64,000 nucleotides of DNA from Piper betle (Eukaryota; Streptophyta; Magnoliopsida; Piperales; Piperaceae). The stretch is from the NCBI GenBank assembly GCA_033002965.1, contig JAURVB010014856.1:1-64000 (forward strand), written 5' to 3'. Shown here piece by piece: positions 1 to 12,311 of the stretch. Within the stretch, counting starts at the first letter, position 1. Every line of letters starts with the position of its first letter. Below the pieces are notes generated by a model that was not told the origin of the DNA, did no database searches, and saw nothing but the letters and a program-made list of their open reading frames with translations. A program made the position numbers and the translations under genes.

Positions 1-2891
1 ATCTCATTTCATTGTATTTTCATTTCCTAATGGATTTGTTTTTCATTTATACTACTTTTACACCAACCAAACAGACCTTAATTGACACCTTCAATCATAT
101 AGAAGATTGAATACAACAATTCAATGTTGCTTATTTTTTTAGTCTTTAGTTCAATACAGCGCCTAATAATATGTAGAAAGGTTTTGTGACTATTTAAACT
201 CACTCATATTTTTTAGCCTTTAGCTCAACCTGAGTTTTGTTCAAGACCGACCAAATGTAGTTTACTTGCAAACTAGCTTTGCTTGATTACATGCTAAGTA
301 TCAGCTGCAATGCTGATATAACGACATCAACATTATGTAAATCTACCCATCCATTTTGATTATAAAGTAATATGTACACTACTTTCATGTCAATGAAATA
401 GACTATCTAATAAAAAATCTTATAATTAAACAGTCATAATCTAAAAGCTCATATTAAATTCATCTAATATAAGAATATATATTAATAATTATCGCTTATA
501 CTAATTTTTTATCCATTCTTTAATTGCTTATGAATATCCACAAGAAGTGAAACAGGCTAAGATAAAGATTAATTGGGAGATCAGGTATCCATGGACATAC
601 AAATCATTGGTGGCCACCCAGTTTGAAATTCAAATATAATAAGATCAGGGTTCTCCATCTTTCTTCATCACAAGATATTAAACGAGGCGAGAAATCTGGC
701 TTTTCGCTTTCGGGTCTTCTTGCCGTGGGCTTCATGTGTGTGTAATTGTGCATGCATTTCTTGATCAAAGGCATATCTAGATCAAGATATATTAGAACTT
801 AGCAGGAGAGGGAGATGTAAATAAAGGGCATCCACTACCTTGGTAGCAAGAATTAATGGCAATTTAAATGCTGGGCATCTTCCACACTATTAGTACTCTA
901 CATTACTAGCTAGTGGGCACATATATAGGAGGAGAGTTATTGCTGTTGTGACTAAGAATAGTGTCAATCATAACAAGACGACATTCCTTTTTCCGTGAGT
1001 GTTAGACAAGGATGAGTCCTTTTCTACCTGGGTTATCCATTCTGAATTTGGATCAGTCATCTATATCAATAGTAAGCGACATGGACAACTTGTAAATTAG
1101 CTGGTATATGATCCCTTTGTGCATGCACAAATAATGACAAATATAGTGTGTTCCGCATGTAGGTTTTTTTGAGTTAATAATCGTAAGTGACTATACTAAT
1201 TAATTATCATCTTTTATTAATTAAAAAGTTGTTAAAAAATGAGTTCTGAATAGAAATAGAATATTTGACCGAACCAAGTTTTCTAACATGCATAATCGGT
1301 CAACCAACGCCGTTACCATGTATCCTACAATTGCGCATGCATAATATAACCTAAATGAACATTACAGCACAATAATTTCTATGAGTCATCGCTATAAAAT
1401 ATCAAAATTATACAACTAAGATTTATTACATAATCATGAGGAATAGAAATAACTATTTGTTCTCTAAGTTTAACATGCTTTATCACAAAGTATTCTAATT
1501 CTTAATGCAATAAAACTCTTACAATTGAGCTTCTCCATTCCACTTTCATTTTCTAGCTTAGTACCTATTAACAACATTATATTCTTCGTTCAGTATCATT
1601 AATGATATTGTGCCCACAACTAAATATACATCATATAAATAAATCAAAATACGTATAATCAATAATTGGTTAAACTGCGTAAATACCTATTCTATTTGAT
1701 TATTACATGACATATCATAATGGTAATTGTAAACTTGAATAAAAAGATCATATATATAACATGACATAACATAATGGAAAGTATAGCTTGCATAACTTAT
1801 TATAAATCAAGTTAGCTTAAAACTAATTAAATAACTGATTAACTTATTGATACTTAATTTATTAGATAAATTTGTACATAACTCATTGAGAATGTTATGG
1901 TCACACCAAACACAAGATCATAACGTAAACCCACAAGTGCTCATATGAGCTGTAAAGATAATAGTGTGCGGAGAATATAAAGTCTTTAACCCCACCATGG
2001 TGGTGGCCCTTTCTAAAGAGGGTTGCAACCAAATTAGTACGTTTAGTAAACCAGTCATAAATATATAGAGAATTAGCCATGAGGTCAATAAGAAATAGAA
2101 ACAGAGAATACTTTTTTTACTCTTAAGATAGTTTTCTATAGTTTAGGAAACACTTAGACATGTTTAATATTGGTTTTAATGGACAAGTACAAGTCTTAAA
2201 TTCAATAGCATTCGGAAATGAAACTGAGACAGTTTTAACCCTAAAATAAATTAGTCATAACGTCCAGAATATAAGACTGACTTAGATGATTCTTGTAAAA
2301 TAGGAAAGCTTATTTCCAAATCTAGAAGTTCTTTTGGAACATGGTTTTGAAAATACCAACATATTGCACTCTTAATTCACATATCAACATCAAGTCATGT
2401 TTCTGGTAGATTTTTACCAATCTAAGAATAGAAACAATCAACTTTTTAATCAAGCATCGAGAAATTTCAACTTTATCCATGATTCTTATTCAACATATAT
2501 CAAAATATTTGAATATAACTTTAAACGTAAATTATAAATAGAATTTATAATTTTTTTCATAATTCTATTATATTATCATGAACTCATCATATTCTACAAT
2601 GAAATTTACAAAAAATATAAATTTTCACATGATCAATGCATAAATCCTTCAAACAAATCACATAACATCATAATTTATGATATGTATGCATGATCTCCTC
2701 GAAAATATAATATGGGTTTTAATTATTAACCTTTCACCTTATTGATTTATCCTAGAACTCAAGCCCTAATGCTCATGCATTGAAAAACCAGCAAAAGCTT
2801 ATCCAAAATTGCCAAAACTCGAAGGAAGAAGGGTTACAAGGCGGTTTCTCTACAAAGTAACCAATGAGGAGGAGGAGGGAGAAGAGGATTA
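1..2891. other. AT-rich intergenic spacer, no gene recognised
   Basis: All frames are broken by frequent stops and no protein family can be recognised. Bases 2770-2891 contain a short acidic, gene-like reading frame (about 2809-2994, plus), but it runs straight into a TRIM LTR, so it is at best a trapped fragment. The first 80 bases resemble the end of a plant MITE (a run like ACCAACCAAACAGACC), but no partner end is visible. Confidence 0.6.
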
Positions 2892-3041
2892 TGAGATCCC
2901 TCAACTTAGTCCCAAATTTAATACTTACTGGGATAAGACTATGCTTATAACTATGAATGAAATATATATCTTTAACTTTGTTAACCACTTTTGAAGAGAG
3001 GATTTAGCCCATTACATTGTACTTTGGGCCGGGACGTTATA
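2892..3041 (+). mobile_element. Solo LTR of the TRIM family
   Basis: It starts TGAGATCCCTCAACTTAG and ends GGGCCGGGACGTTATA. This aligns over its whole length with the 146-152 bp LTRs of the intact TRIM at 46814-47341, including the shared core near 'gcccattacattgtactttgggc'-type sequence. No primer-binding site or internal region follows, so it is a solo LTR. The terminal CA has decayed to TA. I could not fix a clean 5-bp target duplication (GATTA upstream, AGGAA downstream). It is more diverged than the other TRIM copies and so probably older. Confidence 0.85.
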
Positions 3042-3419
3042 AGGAATGTCCTACCAAGGAGGTAGCAGAGAGAGAGGAATGGCGTTGAATAGGAGAAGGA
3101 GAACTTATATACCTCCTTACCCATCTTTGGTCCAATGAAGCACATCGTTACCTGCGTAGGGAAAAATACCAAAGAACTTGTACCCGTTTAATAAACTATT
3201 GACCGTCTAAGTAACTAAAACTCTTAACAAATCCTACATGATCTAGAACACCTCCTCTAAGACAAATATAGACTGTGCGTTTAACAAAAAATTAACTGTG
3301 GGTGTAATTTAGGTACAAGATCATAAAGAAAATGCTTGACTCCTCTTAAATTAACCTATCAGTCAGCGTTAAGTGTTTAGCGCCTCATTAATTTTTATTG
3401 TTTTTAACGGGCACCCTAT
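3042..3419. other. Short spacer, no gene recognised
   Basis: Spacer between the TRIM solo LTR and the first family-A LTR. It has stops in every frame. Nothing is recognisable. Confidence 0.5.
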
Positions 3420-6197
3420 TGATGATAGATTTGGTTTACAAATGATTTTTATGGGTTAGCTAAGGTTTAAGCTTAGATTTAGGTCTTTGCAGTGTTTAGT
3501 ATCCATTTGTGATTTTTAGGGTATCTCATTTGCATGCATCGTAGAGATTTCGGATCACTTGATTGCCCCTATTGGCCCAACTTGATTTAAGTCACAGATT
3601 TTCACTCGGATAAGTTTAGAGTTTCAAGGCCCATTTAGTTTTATTGCCTCAATTCTTACCTATAGAGTCATTTTTAGGACTCGAGTCAGTTTTGACTTTG
3701 GACGGTCTCAATCCGAGTTTATCTTCCTTATAGATATTACATATACCCATAGGTGGGCTCCACTATGCCATGAGTTGTCAAACGTTCAGATCGTGCCATG
3801 TGGCAAGACCAAAGCCGTCCATTTCAGCCCTAGCTTTCTCCCATTGATTTTCAATGACGTTCTCACCTTCTTCAGAGTTATTCAACCCTAGCGCCACCCC
3901 TACTTTGGCTTGCCACTAGTGAATCTCTGGCCCTTCCTTGGCCACCAAACCAACACGCCCATGACCATTTCGCACTACGCTTTCTATTTGTGCCACCCAC
4001 GACCAACGGAGCCGCGGCAGTGGCAGCCGGTGATGGAGATTTTACACCCAGTTTCCGCCGCCGCAGCCTCTTTCCGGCAAGCCACCTTTGGCCAATCCAA
4101 CCACCCATATAGCTTCATCTTACCGAGACCTTCATTTTGAGACCACCCATGACCACCATCATGGCGGTGATCATCACCTCACTATGGTGAGGATTTTGGC
4201 TATTTTCTGGCCAGCCGGTAGCCAGACCTTGCTGATCGTCACCACCAGCACCTCTGCCTTAAAGCCCCTGTCAATCCCGATCGGTGGCTGCCTTCACCAA
4301 GCCGTTGTCTGGCGTATTCTAGCGATGGGGAGGGACCTGTTTGCTTGCATTCACGTCTGTCTGCCCATGTTCGCGTCCTCGTGCCCGAGTCCTGCTCACC
4401 CATTTGTGTTTGTGGTCATGGCCTAAGCCTGTGGCCACGTTTAGATACTCAGCCCAACACTGTTGCTTGACTTGGAGTAGTCGACTCTGATTCGAATCGG
4501 TTGACTTGCTGGGTTGACTCAGTTCGGTTGAGTTCACCTCATTTTCAGCAGTTTTTGCGTGTTTTTCGACCATTTTCAATAATTCGAGAACCCCTACATT
4601 AGTTTAGATACATATTCACATTATTGAGTATATTTTGATGCTATGAGTGTTTTTATTTATTTATTCATTTATTCATTATTGTCTATTTGTATTTAATTAT
4701 GTATTCCATATTGAATAACTATGATATTATTATTATTCATGATTAATTAATATTAATTAAATGTTTGTTTATTTAATTATTCATCAAATGATTATATATT
4801 TATTTATTTATATGTTTACTAACACAAGTATATGTGATATTTACTCGTGTTTAGTCGAGTATTTATATGGTATAATGATATTATTATTTTATGATTAGAA
4901 TATTATTTATTTTTAACTATTTTAATTTATCTATTTATTCATAAGTGTATTTATTAATTTATTTTTGTCTATTAGTTATTTCCTTTATTATGTGCTTATT
5001 TGTGTGCTGAATGTTTAGTTATAGGTTTATTTAGCAGTGTTCTTTATGAGGATGTACTCATGATGTGAGTAGGCTCCACGAGCATGCATCATATAGGGAT
5101 AGAAGTATTTTACTTAGCTGTGGGTTTTAATGTAGGTGTGGGAGTGTGAGCTCGCTGTAGATGAGACATCACGCTCGGAGCTTGGACCATAGGCTCGCTA
5201 AGACTCTTCCCAGTTTTTATCGCATCACTCTATTGCTGATTTAATTTCTAGATCACTGAAGATGTTAAGTGTCTGTTTTATTGGACCCCACTTAACACTA
5301 GTCATTTAGACACATTTTACTTCCATGATTATTAACTCTCGATGAAGACAACCCTCGAGTCTGATTTGATTCCTAGGAAGGGATTTATATAGTAGGCCTG
5401 AAGGCAACTTTCGGTGGTTTTACGTGAGTAGACGCGTGCTCGTTAAAGCGGGCTATAGATTTGGTCAGTGTCTTTTCCATTCCTGAGGGATCTTGACAAC
5501 TCCAGTTTTGAGTTCTTCAAACGTGGAGAAGTGTGGAGGTTTATGGATACTGAAATGTAGTGCATGTCTAAGCTTGTGGTCTCAAAGAACACTAAAGGCA
5601 CATGCCTGAGAGTTCTCGACCTCTGTACACAAGGCTAGGAGTGATATGAAAGACGTAGAGGGCTAAAGGAAAAGCAAAAAAATTTGAAATTCCGGCACAA
5701 GGGATACTTTTTAAAGTTAACGAGGCTTAAGATGAGTAAGAATGGAATGTTGTTGATCTGAGTGTGATGACTCCTAATTATTGCCCTTATGAGAGATTCT
5801 GTGAAGGAGTATATATGTTTTCCTTTAACAGGATGGTCAGCTCTCCTGTGCTCGTTTGACTATTAGTTATTTCTAGGCCAGTAACACTCGTTACTGACGT
5901 CTTTCTTATTATATATATAAGTTTCGTGATTCTAGGTCAGCTTTGGTGGGAGGACAAATAAACATTATACACACTTGAGCTTAGCATAGTTACTTTTTTG
6001 TTTTTTATACTTGTATTTATATTTGATGAGTTTTTACGTATATTCAACAATGTCTTCCATTCTCTTGATGCCAAGTGGGTTATTTCGATTTATATTATTG
6101 ATCGAGTCTTATAGACTAGAAACTTTATACATGACTTGACTCGATCAAAACATTTTTTATTCGGTTCTTAGGTGAACCAAAATTGTGGTGTAACTGT
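3420..6197 (+). mobile_element. Family-A gypsy-type LTR, copy A1 (5' end lost)
   Basis: Homologous along its length to the LTR at 9431-11995. It has the 'tttagggtatctcatttgcatgca' head block, a GC-rich part (about 3890-4440), an (ATTT)n-rich part (about 4600-5030), a conserved 'cgctcggagcttggacc' block, a TATA-like stretch near 5386, and a 3' end followed directly by a primer-binding site. Homology starts near 'tgatgatagatt', so roughly the first 130-220 bases, including the TGTAAAACC head, are missing. It acts as the 5' LTR of the internal region that follows. Small open frames inside it are not convincing genes. Confidence 0.82.
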
Positions 6198-6199
6198 TT

Positions 6200-6211
6200 T
6201 GGTATCAGAGC
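6200..6211 (+). other. Primer-binding site (initiator tRNA-Met type)
   Basis: TGGTATCAGAGC, the complement of the 3' end of plant initiator tRNA-Met, lies 2-3 bases after the end of LTR A1. This is the standard priming site for minus-strand cDNA in plant LTR retrotransposons and fixes the element as plus-strand. Confidence 0.93.
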
Positions 6212-9200
6212 CATGTCTTGGTTGATTGAGATGAAAAGCTTTTGTTTTGAGCCAAGTGTGTGGAGCTATTCTTAGCCAAACTGATAGGTATTTCTCTTAT
6301 ATTTTGGATTTTAGATGGTGTGCCCAGTTAAACTTGAGCAATGAATGTTTCATTGCTAATGGTTAGAGAAGTTATGAGGTGGATATGTGATCATCATTTC
6401 CGTAGATGCTAGTATGGATCTCCTTGGAATGTCATGATAAGCTTAGAGACATGCCTTTTCTTTTACTATGCCAGAGATTTGGATGACTTCACCCCCATGT
6501 TCAGCTAGCTGAGGTTGAGTTCGATGGTGACCAAGAGTACCTAGAATTTTGGTGAGCAAATTGCAGCACTTGTCTGTTCTTTCTCATGTCACCTCATCAG
6601 TCCTTCCTTGGGACATGATGTACATTGTGAAATAGAGTTATAGGATGACACCAGTAGGGGCTTGGAGTATGGAGATACTTATGTAGTTATGTGACACATG
6701 AGCATGGGCCATTGAGGTCTTAAACAGATCTTTACATAGTCCAAGGTCTACCTTCAGAACTTAGATCTTCAGATAGATCCTTCGTGGATGGAAGACATGG
6801 TTATGCAAGTAGATTCACTTAAGTACTTAGAACACTTGGAGAACAGATGAGAGTTTGGAGAAGCTGATTTGGATGTACCACTTCTAGGAGATAATAGTGG
6901 ATGAGGACGAGCAACGAGGTAGATTTATAGTTCCATGGATACTCCACTGCCTCCCTCTTCCACTCGTGTGTGTCTGTCCAAATAGAGTATTGTTGGCCAC
7001 TCTTCAATAAGACAGAGGCATGAACACATAAGAATGAGCGAGATTACTTTTCACCACATATTTAGACGGTTGACCATATATCAATTGTTATGCCTGAGTC
7101 GAGTTGTTTTTAGGTGATGGCACAAGATTGATTTCACCAGCCATCTTGATACCATTGCCTTGACCTGACATCCTTAAGTTAGATGTGTAGTTCAAGGCAA
7201 CATCATCAGATAGAGTTGGTGATAGTCTTATAGGGATGCATGTGGACATTGTTAGAAAACAACGCGGTATGACCTCTATATGGGATGACCACAGTGGTTA
7301 GATTGTGCACTTTGTATGACAACATACGTATGGGCTATAGCCAAGGTATACAAATCAGATGATTAGCAGATGGTCAGACATGAAGTGTGACCCCAGCCAG
7401 TGAGAGGAGTTCAACTCGTATTAGAGCCTTTGGCTTAACTGGTGGGTTTAGTGTGGGAGCGTCCTTTAGGGAGAGAGAGATTTCCTGGTGCTTCGCCAAT
7501 ACGATTAGGTCCTTACCTTGAAACATAAGATTTGGCCTTTACCCCGAATATAGGAGGTACCTTCGTGGTACTGTTTAGGGCTTATAGTGCAGGTAGCCGA
7601 TGGTAGACCAGTTTTGAGGAGACAACTTCACCTAAGCCAGGGAGCGACGCAAACTGTGTTGATCAGATAGAGACACCAGTGTATATTCACATCGGTAGTT
7701 GTAATGTGAGTCAAGATTAGTGCTATCAATTGGTACAGGACGGCAGGTCGCACACTACTGAAGAGTGGATGAGAAACGTGTTAAACATCATTATGAGTCT
7801 CCATAGGCTCGAGGGGAGATAGTGGTTCTTTTAGTCGTTTGGATCCTATCCGTTTAGAAGCACATGACTAGTAGGGTATCAGAGAAACACGTGCTTACTA
7901 TTAGTTAATTAAACTAGAGCCACTTAAGAGCGGTCCTTAAACTCGTCATTGATTGGGTTGTCCCATAACTGGCCACCTGTGGCAGAGTCCAATCATGATG
8001 ATCTTGGAGACATGTCCATGGACCTACCCATATTTTTGAGACACCCAGTACCATATACAGAGTTTTCATTACCCCATTGTGACTCAAGCAGAGATCCTTA
8101 CATCACCTAAGATAGAGACATGATGTCAGACAATGAAAGGATGAGACACTTCCTAGTAGAGTCATAGAGCAGTGTGACTAGTTATATATGAGAGATCGAG
8201 TCACTTTTCGTGTAACCAGAGATATCAGACAGAGCCAAGCTTTCACCTGAGTATTTGTACATTCACCCTTCCAGATATATCAGTCCTACCACCAATTTAC
8301 CAGATGGTTGAGATGAGCAAACATTGACTAGCCCACCCGCAATAGACTAGATGCAGATCCCACGGTTCCATGCAGACGTATTTTCTCATACTCCTTGAGA
8401 CACGCTGTACATGTATAGGTGTCTTTGCCATCACTCCATCGGTGAGAGCCCCTTTGGCAGTAGTTAGTGGTTATGTGATAGCTACAAAAGCTATACCGCC
8501 TAGTAGCATAATAGTAGTTGTCCTTGTTCCATTATGGAATAGAGTGAAATACTTGACTCTGAACCGAGTTAGCAGTGAGCAGCCCAATTCCTTTTACAAG
8601 GGTACCTGAATGGTTAACCTAGATTGGCGACAGTGAACTATACAACCCATTAGTATACAACCTTACTTTGTACTAAAGTCTACCATATGCTGCAAGCCTC
8701 TCAAGACACCCTAGTATAGCCATATGACCTAGAGCAATGTGCCATGAGGGTACATGTAGTTAACCTATCACATTGATGAGGATGAGGGAGACATGGGTAG
8801 ATGTTAGGTTGCATACCTCATGCTAACATAGTTTTTCATGATGTAGTTCAGACTAGTACCTTGCAATATTCTAGAGTACCTGCTTGATCACCCAGTAGAC
8901 CCATTGTGGTGAACCTAGGTTTTTCCCATTGAGGACATTGCATTTTAGTCCCCATAGTTGCACTGACCATAGGAGCTAGTCTTGTGAAATGATTTGAGCA
9001 TGCATGGTCAGCATAGCAAGCTGATTCGAGCATGCATAGTCAGCCCAGCAAGATGATTAGAGCATGCATGGTCAACCTAGCGAGATGATTCGAGTATGAA
9101 TGGTCAGTCTAGCTAGATGATTCTAGCATGAATGGCAAGTTTTGTTAGATGATTAAATCACTTGTATTTCATCCAGCCAGATTAGAAAGAAGCTTGAAGC

Positions 9201-9430
9201 GAGCTTCGCCCGTGTTCATTTTTTCAGCTTCATGTTAGTCTGTTTGGGCTGCATAGTGAGCTTTGTTAGTGTTCATTTTTCTGCTTCATTTTAGTCTGTT
9301 TGGGCTATGTGCTACTAGCTTTCGAGGTAGTGATACCAGTTTGCCTACGAGATGTTATCTTCAGTTTAGTCATCTGATTGCACTTGATGTGAGAAATTTC
9401 GAGGATAGAATTATTATAAGGAGGAGTGGT
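6212..9430 (+). mobile_element. Internal region 1 of family-A element (degenerate, gag-like, no pol seen)
   Basis: 3.2 kb between the primer-binding site and the next LTR, shorter than the roughly 4.5-5 kb a gypsy gag-pol usually needs. All frames are full of stops. Near 7712-7765 the plus strand reads like a decayed gag zinc knuckle: Cys-Tyr at the start, a Gly, then a His of a C-x2-C-x4-H pattern. A matching site lies at about 17998-18045 in the second internal region. I find no reverse transcriptase, RNase H or integrase motif. The 3' end has a purine-rich AAGGAGGAGTGG just before the next LTR, which fits a polypurine tract. Either a non-autonomous element or one too decayed to read. Confidence 0.7.
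8991..9150. repeat. 32-bp tandem repeat, five copies
   Basis: Units start at 8991, 9023, 9055, 9087 and 9119, an exact 32-bp spacing, with consensus like GATTCGAGCATGCATGGTCA. It lies near the 3' end of the internal region. The matching place in the second internal region (about 18910-19000) has only two or three recognisable units, so copy number has changed between the two. Confidence 0.9.
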
Positions 9431-11995
9431 TGTAAAACCTAGCTTCGGGTTAGGGTTTTAATTGCTTGTAGTTTTGCCCAGTTTGGGCTATTTTCAAGTC
9501 GGTTTGAGCAAGCTCAACCTAGATGGCTATATGAGCATGTTATGGTGGCTAGTATGCTCGACATGCAGATGATAGATTAAGTTATGCTATAACAGAATAC
9601 GAATTATCAATGTATGTCGGAGGTATACAAATGATTATTATCGGTTAGTCTGGTTTTAGGCCTAGAATTAGGCTGTTGCAGCATTTACTATCCTTTTTTG
9701 GATTTTTAGGGTATCTCATTTGCATCATATAGGGATTTTGGATCACTGGATTGCCCCTATGGACCCGAATTGATTTAAGTTTAGGGTTTCGAGGCCTATA
9801 TAACTTTATTGCCTTGATTATCGCCAATAAAGTCACTTTTAGGACTCAAGTCAGTTTTAACTTTAGATGGTCTCGATTGGTCCTTTACGTCCATATACAT
9901 ATTGTATATACCCATAGGTGGGCCCTACTACACCATGAATTATGCCACATGGCAAGACCATAGCCAACCACATCAGCCATAGCTTTCTCCCATTGATTTT
10001 TAGTGACTTTCTCACCTTTTTAGAGTTATTCAACCCTTGCGTCACCGCCACTTTGGCTTGCCACAGGCGAGTCTCTAGCCCTTCTCCGGCCACTTGACTG
10101 GCATGCCCATGACTGCCTCGCGATAGGCTTTCTATCTGTACTACTCCTGACCACTGGCATTGCCATAGTCACCACTGCCACCACCGTTTCTGACCATTTT
10201 TTGGCGCGAGCGAGCCACCATTGCCAGATCCAGGCACCCACACAGCTTCATCTTGCTGAGACCTTTATTTTGAGACCACCCATGACCACCATCGTTGCCT
10301 CGATCTTCAATCGCAATGCTGCTGCACTCGGCACTGACCACCCCATTAGATGCAGTTGTCGGCGTTCACGCCCGCGTCCGCCTGTCAGAGTCCTATTCAT
10401 ATGTTCCTCTCCATGGTCATACCTGAGCCTCTATGATCAACCAAATACCCCACCCAACACTATTTATTGACTCGAAAAGCCAACTCAAGTCTACTCTATT
10501 GACTCGCCTAGTTGACTCAATTCACTTTGGTTATGCTCATTTTCAGCCGTTTTTTACCATTCTCTGTAATTCGAGGACCCCAAAATTGGTTTCTATGGAT
10601 ATTCACGGTATTTAGCATATTTTGATGCTCTCATTATTTTTATTTAATTATTTATTTATTTATTTATTTACTTATTCATTATTTTTTGTTTGCATTTAAT
10701 TATGCATTCTCTATTGGATAACTATTATATTATTATTATTATTATTATTCATGATTAATTAATATAAACTAATTCTATGTTTACTTAATTATTTATAAAA
10801 TGATTATGTATTTATTTATTTAGTTATTTATATGTTTACTAACACGAGCATATGTGATATTTACTCGTGTTTATCCGTGTATTTATATGGTATAATGATA
10901 TTATTTTATGATTAGAGTACTATTTTTTTAGGTATTTATTATTTGTCTAATTGATCATGACTGTATTTTTTTATTTAATTATTATTTGATTATTAGTTAT
11001 TTCCTTTATTGCATTTTAGTTTGCATGTTGGATGTTTAGTTCTAGGTTTATTTAGTGGTCTTCTTTATTAGGATGTATTGATGTTGTGAGCACACACCAC
11101 AAGCTTGCCATAGATGAGACGTCACACTTGGAGCTTGGACAATAGGTCTGTTAGGACTCTTCTCAAATTTTATCACTATACTCTATTACTAATTTGATTT
11201 TTAGATCGCATGGCCCACTTACATGGGTCATTTTGACACATTTTACTTCCATAATTAATAACCCTCGAGGATGAGAACCCTCAAGCCTGATTTCCAAAAA
11301 AGATCTACCGCAAGTTGCCATCGGGCCTATTATATAAGTCTCATCCCAGGCCTATAGATGATTTTTATCGAGTTCCTAGTGAGATGTAAGACTGGGGAAA
11401 ACTAACAAGCACGCTATGCAAGCAGGCACGTGTTGCTCAAAGCGGGCTACGGATTTGGTGAGCATCTATTCCATTCTCAAGGGATCCTAAACACTCCACC
11501 TTTTGAGTTCCTCAATCTTGGAGAAGTGTGGAAGCTTACAGGTACTTCAGTGCACTGCATGTCTATATTTGTGGTTTCGAAGGGTACAGAAGGTGCATGC
11601 CTGAGAGTACTCAGTCTCTATACTTAAGGCCAGGAATGATTAAAGGATGTCGAGGGCTAGTTTGTACTAGTTATTTTTGGAACTAGTAGTACTTGTTAGT
11701 GACGTTTTTAATAGTATATATCTACTTGGTCTTGCAATAGAGTCAAAATTTGTAGGAGGATAGATAAATGCCATACATACTTGAAGTACCTGCATTAATT
11801 TTCTTTCTTTTTTTATTTGTATTTGATGTGTTTTGTCGTAAATTAAACAATGTCTTTCATTCTCATGATGCCAAGTAGGTTGTTTTGATATATTTTATCG
11901 TTCGAGTCATACCGACTAACAACTTTAGACAAGACTCAACTCATTCATAACATTTCTGATTCGGTTCTTAGGTGAACTGAAATCAGTGTGTTACA
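9431..11995 (+). mobile_element. Family-A LTR, copy A2 (shared central LTR)
   Basis: Begins TGTAAAACCTAGCTTCGGG and ends GTGTTACA, with TG..CA termini. It is preceded by a polypurine tract (it is the 3' LTR of the upstream element) and also followed by a primer-binding site (it is the 5' LTR of the downstream element). One LTR serving two internal regions is the mark of unequal recombination between elements. It contains the same modules as A1: head, GC-rich block (about 10020-10420), AT-rich block (about 10620-10990), and TATA-like promoter block. Confidence 0.92.
11329..11339 (+). promoter_or_regulatory. TATA-like box of LTR A2
   Basis: TATTATATAAG follows a conserved CGGGCC. The same short context recurs in the LTRs at 51271 (TTATATAAAT), 23245, 34160 and 34910. 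Conservation across families suggests the U3/R promoter, with transcription starting some 30 bases downstream. This is inference from sequence and position. Confidence 0.5.
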
Positions 11996-11997
11996 AT

Positions 11998-12009
11998 TGG
12001 TATCAGAGC
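11998..12009 (+). other. Primer-binding site (initiator tRNA-Met type)
   Basis: TGGTATCAGAGC lies two bases after the terminal CA of LTR A2. Identical to the site after LTR A1. Confidence 0.95.
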
Positions 12010-12311
12010 CATGTCCTTGTTGATTGAGTTGTTGTCTTGGTCGATTGAGATGAAAGACTTTCGTTTTTAGCTGTGTGTAAAGCTGTCTTCAATCAAGCCG
12101 ACAAGTATTTCCTTTGGTATTTTCTCAGTGTTTCAGATTTTTGCTCAATCAAATCTGAGCAATACAAGTTCTAGTGTTTATAGAAATTATGAGATTGATA
12201 TGAGATCATGATTTTAGTAGATGCCAGCATAGATGTTACAGGCATGTCATGATAAGTTTAGAGACTCATCATTCCCTTTACTGTTCTAGAGATTTGGCTA
12301 CTTAGAGTGTT

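Noticed and set aside
1..80. MITE-like terminus (ACCAACCAAACAGACC)
   Set aside because: Only one end is inside the window and no target duplication can be checked.
2809..2994. 61-codon frame with an acidic stretch
   Set aside because: Its second half is TRIM LTR sequence, so it cannot be an original gene. The first half is too short to judge.
6200..6211. tRNA-Met-like sequence (also at 11998, 46962 and, reversed, in the TRIM array)
   Set aside because: Only the 12-base primer-binding complement is present, with no cloverleaf, so these are not tRNA genes.
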